Source of the DNA: Owenia fusiformis
Taxonomy: Eukaryota; Annelida; Polychaeta; Sabellida; Oweniidae
NCBI GenBank assembly: GCA_903813345.2
Contig: CAIIXF020000008.1
Coordinates: 14,866,822-14,926,821, forward strand
Length of the DNA: 60,000 nucleotides
Direction of reading: 5' to 3'
Under the pieces are notes generated by a model. The model did not search any database. It saw only the letters and a list, made by a program, of their open reading frames with translations, and had not been told where the DNA came from. The translations under genes and the position numbers were made by a program. How positions within the stretch are numbered: the first letter of the stretch is position 1; each line of letters opens with the position of its first letter. Below are positions 47,999 to 58,314 of the stretch, piece after piece.

Positions 47999-49459
47999 CG
48001 GAATTTAAATTGTTTAGGACAAACATTTTAGGAAAAATTTAAACACAAGTAATCAGTAATCATATTATAGTAGTCTAAACATGGGAGGCTGGGATCCCAA
48101 AATTTTTACTGGATAAAGCATTCCTAAAATACAAAAACATTTGTTTAAATCATCATCAATATTCTTTATAATTACAGCTTTTCAAAAATAATGGTCAGAT
48201 TCTACATGATTCTGTATGAGTTGTTCCGTCCCGGCTACTATAGACTGACAGATCTGGACTTAAATATTAATCAAATGGATGACAGGGGGGGGGGGGGGGG
48301 GGCTGTCTGTCATCAATTTAATTCTCACAACTCATAATTCTTAGGGGATGGGTTAAAATAGCCATTGCCACAACTAAGAAATTGTCATGAATTTTGTTAA
48401 GAATGTAACCCAAAATTTGATAATTTTCCATAATTAATAATTAGAATAGTTTTAACAAAATATACAATATATAGTATATTAAACATGTTTTCTGTAAATG
48501 CCCAAATTTTTAAAAGCTATCCTGGGAGTTGATAATAGCATCATGACCTCACCAAAAAACATTAAAGGCCACATGTAAAGTTTTAACAACTTAAAGTCTT
48601 ACCAAATGTTGGTACATGTATGTGAAACATTTCAATTTAATTACAAAAAGTTGATTTAGAAGAACATTTTGTTCGAAAAATTGTAAATTTTTTTCAAATA
48701 AAATTTTAGTTCTCAAATCACAGATTGAATGGTTGAAATAATATACGTTTTGCCCGGTCTATTAAATGGAATAAAGAAAATAAGGTGTTACAGTGTTTTC
48801 TCTGAACCATTTTCATGCACGGATGAGTTCTTATCTCTCTTATATATGAATTTTCTTTTTTTTTTGTCAAAAACACATGAGGATGAATGTTATGCATTGG
48901 TGTGAAGTATCGCATATTAAAAGATACATGTGACCTCTAAAACTAAGTTTTAAATAAATTCAGGATTTTTCCAACAAAAATTCCTTCAAAAACTATTTTT
49001 TGATATAAAAAAAGTTTCACATATCACAATTTGATGACATTGGGTTAGACTAAAATAAAAGCCAATAAGTGGTTTAAACTTTATATGGGGGCTTTAAGTG
49101 TTGGATTTGATTCTTAATATCTAAACTTGTGTTGCTAAAATGGAAAATTCAAATATTTGAAAATTATAAGATGAACAACTTATTCAAAAAAGGTCACATT
49201 TTTCAAAAAATGTCTCCAATAGTTTTTGAGTCATGAGAAGTAATATTTGAATGGTTAAACCATAATTTCAAGCTTTGAACAGCAGAACAGGGCCTTTTAC
49301 AGATTAACAACTACTGCAATTTAAAGCAATGATACAAAAATTCAATATTATATGAACTTCTAACCCTGTAACCATCCAAGTAGTCTAAAGGGTGAGACAT
49401 GCCTTTTTATTCCCGTTTACCAATTGGTAAACTTCTTTTAAATAATGCACTCTTTTCAG
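47999..49459. other. Gene-free stretch upstream of the acid phosphatase gene
   Basis: AT-rich. Includes an 18-G run at 48285-48302 flanked by inverted GACAG/CTGTC. Probably intron if the non-coding first exon guess is right. Confidence 0.5.
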
Positions 49460-49515
49460 ATCATAAGGCTTGAGCGGTTATTCACTGGAGAACTTGTTGA
49501 TTTGAAGAACCACGG
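49460..49515 (+). promoter_or_regulatory. 5' leader of the acid phosphatase gene
   Basis: An acceptor (CACTCTTTTCAG, AG at 49458-49459) precedes a 56-base leader without any upstream ATG, then the start codon. The acceptor implies an upstream non-coding exon. Confidence 0.5.
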
Positions 49516-50686
49516 ATGTCACCAGGAGTTTTAATACTTCTACTGCAGCTGGTAGTTTGTGCAGATGGTAACTCAGAAAGAGGTAATTTTCTGTCATCTT
49601 TCTCTCATTTCAATGGGTGAATAAAGAATTTGTGCAATTTGTTAAATAATTTCACAATCTACTAACAATCCAATAAAGATGGGGCACAGAAGTGATGTCA
49701 TCCGTTTTTTTAAAAAGGACCTTTTTTCAAACTAAAGCCCATTTTTAGAATAAGGCTTTTTTGGGGACAGGGTGCACCCATTTCAAGTATATAATAATTA
49801 TACATAATTATGTATTTCAGGGCCAGAGAAGTTGGTGTTTGCAGCCATTGGAGACTTTGGCTCTGGAACTATCCTCCAAGAATACATCTCAGATGCTATG
49901 GCAACATGGGCCAGAAGAGCTAATGCTGATTTCTTCATCACAACTGGTGATAACATATACCCAAGTGGTGTTAGAAGTGAGAGAAGCCATTCTTTCAATG
50001 TCCTCTGGAACAATATGTACAGTCAACCGTCACTGCAGAAGCCATGGTATATCACCCTTGGTAACCATGATGTGCGACATGGGAGGGGAATTTATCAAGT
50101 GAGGTATTCAGCATTGAACTCTCGATGGAATCTCCCGGCAACTTACTATGAATTCACTAAACATGTTGGTCGCAAAACAGTACAATTTGTCATGCTGGAC
50201 ACAAGCAATATTGTAGGACGCAAACGAGGTCATATGACACAACTCCGCTGGTTACGGAAAACATTGGCGACATCTCGTGCTGATTGGATTATTGTGTGCG
50301 GGCACCATCCAATCTATTCCACAGGGGAGCATGGTATATCAGCCGCCTTATATCGCTACGTACGTCCTTATTTGGAACATCATAGAGTCGCTTTGTACAT
50401 TGCTGGTCATGACCATAACATGGAGCATATAATGGTAAAACGTAACTCAGAGACTGAACGTGTTGTTGATTATGTCATCAGTGGAGGAGGGGGCGCACTC
50501 CCCAGGAAAGCTCGCAACTTCAATGGTCTCTCAAAGATGAGAGAAAGAAACCTCCATTCCAGTATAATGATCTCAAAGTTGGGCTTTGCAACATTTGAAC
50601 TGACAGAAACTCGATTAAAAGTGTCATTTTTAGATCGTCTAAGCAGAGATTACTACATATTTACCAAAGGTAATCCAAGGTCATGA
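49516..50686 (+). CDS. ACP5: Tartrate-resistant (purple) acid phosphatase, two coding exons
   Basis: Join 49516..49582 and 49821..50686, 310 residues (vertebrate TRAP is about 325). Exon 1 encodes a signal peptide (MSPGVLILLLQLVVCADG). A 238-bp GT-AG intron follows, phase 1. Exon 2 carries the whole metallophosphoesterase domain. All seven dinuclear metal ligands of the family can be seen: D34 (GDFG), D66 and Y69 (GDNIY, the tyrosine giving the purple colour), N104 (GNHD), H184 (CGHHP), H219 and H221 (AGHDHN). The enzyme hydrolyses phosphate monoesters at acid pH and is secreted or lysosomal. The frame is intact with a normal C-terminus, so it is probably functional. ACP5 is used in the family sense; orthology was not tested. 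A possible poly(A) hexamer (AATAAA) lies at 51644. Confidence 0.92.
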
Positions 50687-50797
50687 TAAATTATTAAGGT
50701 TAAGGCATTGTCTCAAGTATGTGCAATCTCACAATTTGAAAGATTAGAAATCAATAATACATGACCATCTTACTAAATTTGACAAGTACATGTAGTA

Positions 50798-50983
50798 CTG
50801 TCACTGCTACCCACCTAGTTACACAGACGTATCGTCAGTGTATCATGGCGGAACTACTTCCGGGATGTGAATTTGGTAAGATATTTTTATTTCTCGATTT
50901 ACATCTACTTATAAATCACGATGTGGATTATAATTTGGCTCGAAGACGATACGTCTGTGTAACTAGGTGGGTAGCAGTAACTG
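50798..50983. mobile_element. MITE with 39-bp inverted ends, 3' of the acid phosphatase gene
   Basis: The 186-bp element has 39-bp arms (inner part TACCCACCTAGTTACACAGA) matching at 37 of 39 positions, flanked by TA (50796-50797, 50984-50985), suggesting mariner-like. The interior carries ATGGCGG, ACTTCCGG and a TTTGGTAAG donor-like word, so the element could donate a first exon. Confidence 0.85.
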
Positions 50984-50985
50984 TA

Positions 50986-52674
50986 GTTTTATTGTAATTT
51001 CCATTATTGTACTGTGTATAAAATAATTTGTATATACTGTAGTGATTGTAAAATGCTTAGAGCTTAACTACTGCTTATTGAGACTAAAAATATGAGAAAA
51101 TATGGAAATCACAATACATGAAATTACAATACCAAGTTTTCAATGTATTCAAAATTGTAACTGCAGATGGTTTACATTAAGCCAAATCAGAAGATTGAAA
51201 TGAAATGTACTCAAACTACATAATACATGTATGATGCTTTTAGCACCTTAACTGTTATAATGTTAGCATTTCTGAAACAAACTTTTGTTCGGAAACTGAT
51301 TGAACACTCTATAATGTTGAAAATGAGCTTAAATATGAAATATTTTCATATATGAGCTTGAAATCATAGAGCAGCAGTTATTGCCAGACAGACAGAGCAA
51401 CTTTTTTCATTCATATTGTTCCTATAACAAATGTTATGGGGTCATTTGTTCTACACTCATCTTACTCATCCTCCATGTGCAGGACTCGAGACAACATTGA
51501 ATCTATTTCTGGAAGAGGGAACAGCGTGATTGGTGTCTGTAGCCCTGCCCTGGGGATGTATTTTTAGCATGTATCTTAGGATGTATCTTACGAGAACTTT
51601 TACTACACAAAAATATTGTTTTGTCTTTTATTGAACTGACACAGTATAAATAAACAATTTGTTACACACAAAGAATTATGAGAATACCTTAGTTTTTAAC
51701 AGATTGTAAAATATGTAAAAATAAAATCAATTTACAACACCAAGACAAAAATTAGGGCACATTCACTGAAACATTGAAAACAAAACAAATATGCTTTTGA
51801 AAGAACAATTATCAACTTAAAACAACCATTTTAAATTACATACAATAATCACATCAATTTTTGAATTGGTCAAGTTGGAACATAGAAGAATACTGAAAGC
51901 TCCAGTAAAAATACTTTTTGCTGTTTCGAAATGACAAATATAAATTGAACACTGTATAAGTTACATATGTATTTTAAAACAATTGAAATCATTGACTACT
52001 ATTTTATGAAAATCACATCAAGCAAGATTAAGAAATACATTGTGGTCATCCTACATAAATGACTTCACATCTGTTTTACACCGTTTCAAATTCAATCCTG
52101 AAAAATACAAGTTCTATTTTCAGACCTGGTTCAAGGAAAAAATTACTTAACGAATACAGTTCTAAGGAACTGGGTTCAAATATCAATTTTTGTTTTATTT
52201 ATTAACAAAGGATTATATCTCCTCTTCACCTTTGTTGACTCATGGACCTATACATGATGACTTGATGTAGAATTATTGTACATGTAGTATAAAATTTTAC
52301 TCTTTTATCTAATATGTGTAAAAATGAAACTGATATTTGACCCACTCTTATCACAGGTACAGGTATATTTTGGTCAGAAATAAAATAACAAATGACTTCC
52401 TTGAAACATATTTTGGGTCATATTTTCCCTGATAAACTGTGTCTAGAAAAAATTCATTCTTTATGGAGAATATTTATCTGGTATCTAAGGTATACACTCA
52501 AACAATGAACCCCATAAAATCTTATACAGTTTTATGTGGTTCCAATTAGATTTCTAATAGGACCTGAGCTGTGACATCTTAAATCTATATATCTGATGGC
52601 ACTTATAAGACATTAGATGGACGTTTGTGGTTATTACTATGAGCAATTCATAACACTTGCCTAATATTTTGTAA
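50986..52674. other. Gene-free stretch
   Basis: AT-rich. The acid phosphatase 3' UTR may extend into the first part. No other feature supported. Confidence 0.5.
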
Positions 52675-52964
52675 CAGTGATCTCCCCAGGTATTTTTTTA
52701 AAAGCGGCAATGTCAAAAACAAAGTAACTTTTTAGTGCCAAGAAAGTAAGTATAGAAGTGTCTTTACCTATATGGGATATTTTGTATCGCTCTCAAGTAA
52801 AACTGTGTTTTTTGACAAATTTTGGTAATATATCATGCAGGGTGAACTAATGATTTAACTGGGCTAAAAGCTTCATTCAGGCGCTATGTACTAGGTGCAA
52901 ACAGGGTGGTCTAAAGAGATCAACTGGACCAGCGCCTGGTCAAAAGTTACTGGGGAGATCACTG
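52675..52964. mobile_element. hAT-like MITE, CAGTGATCTCC family, copy 2
   Basis: Ends CAGTGATCTCCCCAG and CTGGGGAGATCACTG, flanked by TGTAA (52670-52674, 52965-52969). At 290 bp it is the longest of three copies and has the best-preserved ends. Confidence 0.9.
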
Positions 52965-53007
52965 TGTAATACAACTTGATAGTACTGCTTGGATATTAGT
53001 TTTTGAA

Positions 53008-53190
53008 AGTTAAGGCATTGTCTCAAATATTGCATACTTAATTATACACACAAGGGATATTTCAATAAGATTTGAAATAGTGTCATGGGTGGTAAAGTGG
53101 AATATATGGATATCCTACTTCCAAAAAATCTGTTTTGTTAAAAAAATGTATACATTTAGAATAAGTATAAAATATTTGAGACAACCCCCA
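53008..53190. repeat. Possible foldback repeat
   Basis: TTGTCTCAAATATT (53018 on) is repeated inverted near 53168-53181. The left word GTTAAGGCATTGTCTCAA also occurs at 50699, just after the acid phosphatase stop. Boundaries and class unclear. Confidence 0.4.
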
Positions 53191-53704
53191 AGGAATTGAT
53201 CAATGGTCAATATTATATAGCAAAATATGTTTGTGTGCAATATGGAAATATTGTCACATCTACGACACCAGTTCACACATCGATTCACCATGTTTCGAGT
53301 TGAGCCAGTGTCTGAGGAACTAAAGATGTTATCCTTCTCAGTCCTATCCCAGAGTTGGTTAATCTCTTTGTTAACTGTAGATGCTGCCTTTGAGTTTTCA
53401 AAGTCAATGTCTCATTGATTGCATAAATATCAGCATATCTGATGTATATCCAAATATCTGATTTTGTGATTATATGTACACTTGATTTCATTCATAATTA
53501 TAGTGGCCATCTTTATTCACTCGGCTCCCGTCGAGAGTGAATACCGAGCGTACAAAGATGAATTAGTGGTCCCATTGTATAACTCCTCCTCTCTTGTGCA
53601 TCATTCATTTCACTTATGATTAATACTGCATTATGTCTTTATATTATATCCAAAAGATTTATACATTTTTACATTATGTACAAGTGTCACTCCATTTAAT
53701 ATTG

Positions 53705-53859
53705 CTATGATGCCATTGGTGTTCTATCTTCCATAGTTCTATTAGGGTTAATATCCCATGAATATGCCATTAGCAGATTAAATATTGTCATGAAGTGTGC
53801 CGGCAGGAATATATATGCTGTATAGGTTGACATTATAAATACCAAGACCAAAGTTGTAG
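53705..53859 (-). CDS. Hydrophobic exon-like segment B (tandem copy)
   Basis: Reads ATTLVLVFIMSTYTAYIFLP..., then TIFN and YSWD, and stops at 53705. An AG acceptor context precedes it. It pairs with segment A 169 bp upstream, and most differences between them in the core are synonymous, implying selection on the peptide. It is one predicted membrane helix followed by P and a short tail. A faint resemblance to TM7 of class C GPCRs (helix-FLP-...) is speculation. It may be an alternative last exon, since the frame closes soon after. Parent gene unknown. Confidence 0.35.
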
Positions 53860-53870
53860 CTGGGTTTCTG

Positions 53871-54028
53871 TTAAGAAAAACTTGCAAGTGGTTCTATAGT
53901 TACAGTCTTTAAAGATTTTTCATCCATTGAATATAGAGAAGCAAGGTTTACTAGAGTTACTATATATTCTGGGAGGAAAATGTAGGCTGTGTAGATAGAC
54001 ATGATCGACATCAACACTATAGTTGTAG
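53871..54028 (-). CDS. Hydrophobic exon-like segment A (tandem copy)
   Basis: After an acceptor (ATGGTTTACAG) the frame reads ATTIVLMSIMSIYTAYIFLP, then YIVTLVN and YSMD, and stops at 53871. It shares the pattern I-M-S-x-Y-T-A-Y-I-F-L-P with segment B at different third codon positions (for example TAC/TAT, GCC/GCA, CTC/CTG, CCA/CCG). The phase (one base expected from the previous exon) does not match the end of the exon proposed at 54190, so that join is not supported. Confidence 0.35.
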
Positions 54029-54189
54029 CTGTAAACCATGTTAAGAAAAATATTAAATATGTATCATTCGAACAAAACAACTACAAATCTGGAGTTTTAG
54101 CTTTTTCTCAGAGCTCCTTACCATAGGCTGAAAAAACCAGTTAGCTGTTAACAAAGTCAGTAAATCATTTTTCTGCAAATTCCTTTTAC

Positions 54190-54774
54190 TGGTACCCCAG
54201 CTCTGATAAAAGTCAAAACTCCAACAGTTCTGCTCAATATCAGAGCTGGTGCAGCCCGTCTAGCATTTCTCTGCCTCGGAATGTAAATCGAAGCCCTGAC
54301 TATGGGCAGAATAGGTCTGCCTACTGGAGATGAACAAATAGAAACTGTCACTAAATCACAAATGGGAGTCAACTTTCTTCTGAAACTTGACAGTAATTAA
54401 ACAATAATTGGTGACAGGATCAAGATTGCTTACTCTTGTGTGGCTATTTAGCCAATTGTCTATCGTTTTACATAACTGAGATGCTTTGTAATTGATATCG
54501 ATAGAAGAAATGGTATCCAAGATTGTTCTGAAATGCGATAATATAGTGCTGATACAAAATAATAAAGGGGAGTTTTCAAACTAAACAGAGTGCTCCTACC
54601 AAAATGGATTTGCCTACATAGCCTTGAGACTCAGATAGAATGCACAAATAAACCAAACGTTTTGCTCCTGTATTATAGGTAAAAAGTTCTCTTAAATTTC
54701 GAAGTGATTTTACCTATTAATTCTGTCATTGGTCCGCCATTTTTGCGGAAGTTACACTGAAACACAAACTCCAT
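54190..54774 (-). CDS. Unrecognised gene, first two coding exons
   Basis: Join 54774..54714 and 54323..54190 on the minus strand. Exon 1 starts at an ATG (MEFVFQCNFRKNGGPMTELI) and ends at a GTAAAA donor in phase 1. Exon 2 follows a good acceptor (TTGTTCATCTCCAG) in the matching phase and reads GRPILPIVRASIYIPRQRN, then ARRAAPALILSRTVGVL, ending at a GTAAAA donor. The frame stays open across the 390-bp intron and ETS/NRF1-like sites lie just upstream. I do not recognise the product: basic, with a hydrophobic C-terminal part. A possible last exon begins CCTATGGTAAGG after TTTTTTCAG near 54130. A non-coding transcript is an alternative. Confidence 0.35.
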
Positions 54775-54840
54775 GAAACGAAATCACGAGAAATAAATAT
54801 GGCACACATCGTGTGCATGCGCATTAAAGTTTAAACCAAT
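54734..54840 (-). promoter_or_regulatory. Promoter-like motif cluster
   Basis: For the minus strand: ETS-type ACTTCCGC (54752-54745), YY1-like AAAATGGCGG (54743-54734), NRF1-like TGCGCATGCAC (54823-54813) and an inverted CCAAT box (54836-54840). ETS, NRF1 and YY1 words near a first exon are typical of TATA-less metazoan promoters. Confidence 0.45.
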
Positions 54841-55783
54841 CAGATTATTTGATTATTTTGAGCGCAAGAATTATTTGCTTCTGAGCACTTACCATAAAAG
54901 CTAACCATAATAAACAAACCTGGCGGAGATTACCCTTACTCCATTTTAGCGAAATTTCAGCTCAAACTCGTGACAAGTACTTATGCATACGCTGGTATGA
55001 AGCCTTGGAGACACTCATTTTGGTAAACATGATTTACGGTGTATACTTTTCTGCAGTTCGTGGGAGTTTGGGACATAAATGTTTAAATTCAAGAAAATAT
55101 GCCAACTATACGACTTATCGATTATTTGTATCAGCATTATAGGACTACAACTGTAAAGCCACTAAATGTACTTTGAACAGAGGCTCAACTGAAACAGAGG
55201 TCAACTGAAACATAGTCAGAGGTTTGAGAGAAGATCTCTGACCAATTCTTCCATCTCAATTGCACTCAATATATACTCACAAAAGTAAAACATTAGTAGT
55301 AAAGTTACTCAAACGATAAAGATATATCGATGACGTCATTTTTAACATTTTTCAAAAAAACTGAAAATCAGAAAATATTTCAGAATTCAAAACGAGAAAT
55401 CTGAACAAACCCGTCAATATTTTTTAAAATATTTTTAAAAGGATACTGAACACAACTCTCTCCCATGGTTCTAACATATAAAGTGCTGTATTGAGTGTAT
55501 ATTGAAGGTATAAATACGACAAAAAGTCCTTGACTTTTTTTATAATCTCCATTTCCGGTTTTAATCCAACAGCTGACACTCGTTAGGAATATTTGGGGAC
55601 CTATTTGGGGACCTATCATTTCTATATCTATATCTATATCTATAATTCTGGAAGAAGGATAGTCCTGTATAATCCAGATCTTTTTATGTATTATTTTCAT
55701 ATCATGTTAGGGGGGCGTTGTTTAATTGCTCACTGGACATGGGTTAGTTGTGGTGAAGGAATTTCTGTCTCATCAGGTGCTTG
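54841..55783. other. Stretch with a third faint copy of the hydrophobic segment
   Basis: On the minus strand near 55480-55584 the frame GLFVVFIPSIYTQYS resembles segments A and B (VLxFIxSxYTxY) but then diverges. It could be a decayed exon copy or chance. Also contains a (TATATC)n run at 55620-55643. Confidence 0.35.
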
Positions 55784-56113
55784 TCAATTCCATTCAGTCT
55801 TGAATTGATTTATATCTGTGGTGCCTATTACAGATTGGGGAAGATTGTTCCATGTGTTGACGATTCTATTTCCAAATACATTTTTTCTTACATCGAGTCT
55901 GCTATATCTATGGCTTAATTTTTCTGTATTCCCTCTCGTCATCTTATTTTCTGATTTTTGTGCAATGTCCATGAGTTTGATTCTGTCATAACCATTCACT
56001 ATCTTGAATACTTGTTAGGTCACCTCTAGTTCTTCTATATTGGAGGGAGGGGAGTTTAGTTGTTTCATCCTATCATAGTAGCTTAAGTCTTTTAAGGTTG
56101 GTACTAACTTGGT
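55784..56113 (-). pseudogene. LINE C-terminal fragment
   Basis: Conceptual fragments YYDRMKQL, PSLQYRRTRGDL, then RLDVRKNVFGNRIVNTWNNL are the conserved C-terminus of CR1/jockey-type LINE reverse transcriptase proteins. A frameshift lies near 55990-56030. It continues the copy seen at 58315-59690, separated from it by a 2.2-kb insertion. Confidence 0.75.
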
Positions 56114-56124
56114 AGTTCAACGTC

Positions 56125-56187
56125 GTTAAACTCAATAACGGCGTTCTTTATTATTAGGAATTTTCTTGGGGCCATTATTGAGTTTAA
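56125..56187. repeat. Left hairpin of the 2.2-kb insertion
   Basis: GTTAAACTCAATAACGGC pairs with GGCCATTATTGAGTTTAAC across a loop of about 27 bases (one mismatch, small offset). Confidence 0.75.
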
Positions 56188-56842
56188 CCTCCATGCTATT
56201 CTTTCCTTTGATGCAAGTTGTGGATCTATCGAAACCACTTTTCCTCGCTAATATGACACTGATACTTAACAATAATATAAAATCACATTTCATCAGGCGA
56301 TTTCACATAATATTATTGTGTTAAATGTTCATTTTTAATCGTAAAATGAGTCTTATTCTTACCAATTTATGAGACGAATATTTCAACCGGCAATGTCTGT
56401 CTGTGCGTCGCCAAAGTAAACTTGGTCAGCGAAACGAAATTGTTCTTCAATATTGATATTTATTATAACCATCCAGTATGACACGAATCTTTGCTTTATT
56501 CAAACAGCGCGTGTATTCACCCAAGTTTACTCTATTGTTATTTATAAAAACTTTAAAAAGCAATACTCGCAACATTATTGATGCATTTGATTACTGGTAA
56601 TTTCAGCTCAAAGAAATATAGATGTCATTGGTTGTGCTAGATTGTGATTGTGTTGAATAATTGTGCCTAAATATTAAATTATGGTAATTGTTCATGGTTT
56701 TCTGCTTGCAAAAACGTACCTAGGAATACACTCAATTGTTTATAACTGGGATCATGTATTTTACTCAGCATACATGCTTTGTAACAATTGTTACATTTTA
56801 ATAACTTCAATGTGGTGATGTATTGTGATAAGATTACATGTA

Positions 56843-57058
56843 CAGTGATCTCCCCATGTCACTTTTACCGGGGGCTCCCCCTACTTGAAACCAAAGGCCC
56901 CCCAGTTGGCACCCAGTTGGCATCTGCACTTCAACTTCTGATTTAAAGAATGAGTGAAGTAAGCACCTACACTGAGATATTGTGAGCGTAGCGAGTGCTG
57001 ATTTTTTTAGACTTGAAATCTTGCACCCAGTTGAAAAATTTTTTTGGGGAGAACACTG
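56843..57058. mobile_element. hAT-like MITE, CAGTGATCTCC family, copy 3
   Basis: Starts CAGTGATCTCCCC, ends GGGGAGAACACTG, flanked by ATGTA (56838-56842, 57059-57063). Its interior has GCACCCAGTTGAAAA, like copy 1. It is nested inside the 2.2-kb insertion. Confidence 0.85.
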
Positions 57059-57520
57059 ATGTATAAGCATGGTTGTTTTATTCCTAGCTCTTAAATGTAT
57101 GATGTTCTTAATAAAATTAAACAGAAGTTTTGTTTATGCTATTTTATAAAACATATTTTTCTACAATGATATTTCATTTACTCAATGAGAGAAAAGTTAA
57201 ACACATGTGTTTTATCACGATATTGGAGCAAGTAAATGTACTTTTAACCTATACTTCACACCTGATTTATCTCGATACCTCCAAATCTGATTTTTTCAAA
57301 TCAACACTTTTCAGCTTTTTTTCGATCTCATTACTCTAATGTTAAAAAACCTTACTTGATTGTCATTAAACATTCAGTCAAAATGATGTCATACTATCTA
57401 GTATTTGAAATGTACATGTAAAAGTACATCAAGAAATATTGCTTCAAATATTGTTGATCAATTTTGAAAAAATTTTGTTTTGGAAAATGTAAATGCTACT
57501 ACGGGGAGATTCAACATATA

Positions 57521-57675
57521 AAGTCACAAAAAGTGAAATATGTTTTCTTGTATTGGACAGATAATATTTTCTTTTACATTATTTTAATTTGCATAACTAT
57601 GTCATGCTATGTGACCTGAATGAGCCACCTGGTGGTGAAACTGGTAACTACCTACTCGCATCTGAGTTATTACAA
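57521..57675 (+). repeat. Second copy of the GAGCCACCTGGTGGTGAAAC repeat
   Basis: Shares its 45-bp core (57613-57657) with 24130-24174 at near identity, and more loosely the upstream CACAAAAAGTG and TTTTCTTGTATTGGACA words. Confidence 0.65.
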
Positions 57676-58242
57676 TGGCAAATCACTGACTTTCTGGGAG
57701 AGAAAACTTTGGCACAATATATATTTAAACATGTTAAGAAAAATATCTAATTATTCAGTATCACATGCTTGCGTCTGTCCAAAGATGTTGAAAGCTTTAG
57801 CATTTTAGCCAGAAATTTACCATAATTCTTAAAATAAAACAGGAAAAAAAGTAGGAAACTTAATCATGTTTATCGCACAGTATTACAATATTTTGTACTT
57901 ATATATAGGATAACCGGGGTTCGTTTCGTTTTATGAACTTGTTTCGTTCAGTGTTGCTAACGGCGGTTTATTCCTGAAAGGATTTGCCATTTCGATGTTA
58001 CCGGAACCAGAACAGAGTTTTCTAAACTAAGAAAAAGCCTTCTCCCAACATTTTCATAATTATACATCGATGAGGTTACAGGGTGGTATGTGATGATTTG
58101 TATTTATTCATAAGGTATGTATGCATGCGTTGATCACATTATTTCTGTAACGATACCATCTTATTACGGTTTAATTAGTTCCGCATGTCGAAACCTGCTG
58201 AACGATTAAATGATCGCATCAAGGGCAAAATCATCATGGAAG

Positions 58243-58303
58243 TTAGACCTAGCCGGGGCCATAAGACATGTCAGATAAGAAACGAGGCCCAGGCTAGGTC
58301 TAA
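58243..58303. repeat. Right hairpin of the 2.2-kb insertion
   Basis: TTAGACCTAGCCGGGGCC pairs with GGCCCAGGCTAGGTCTAA (one mismatch) around a loop of about 25 bases, 11 bp from the right edge of the insert. Confidence 0.85.
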
Positions 58304-58314
58304 TGTTGTTGGAC

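Larger units (their letters stand above)
56114..58314. mobile_element. 2.2-kb unclassified insertion with 12-bp target duplication
   Basis: TACTAACTTGGT is present at 56102-56113 and again at 58315-58326. In the interrupted LINE this word occurs once (encoding ATKLV), so it is a genuine duplication. The insert carries a hairpin close to each end (56125-56187 and 58243-58303), and its outermost bases are weakly inverted (GTTCAAC against GTCCAAC). No poly(A) or microsatellite tail, no LTRs and no ORF above about 70 codons. It contains a hAT-like MITE and the 57521-57675 repeat. I cannot place it in a family. Confidence 0.7.
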
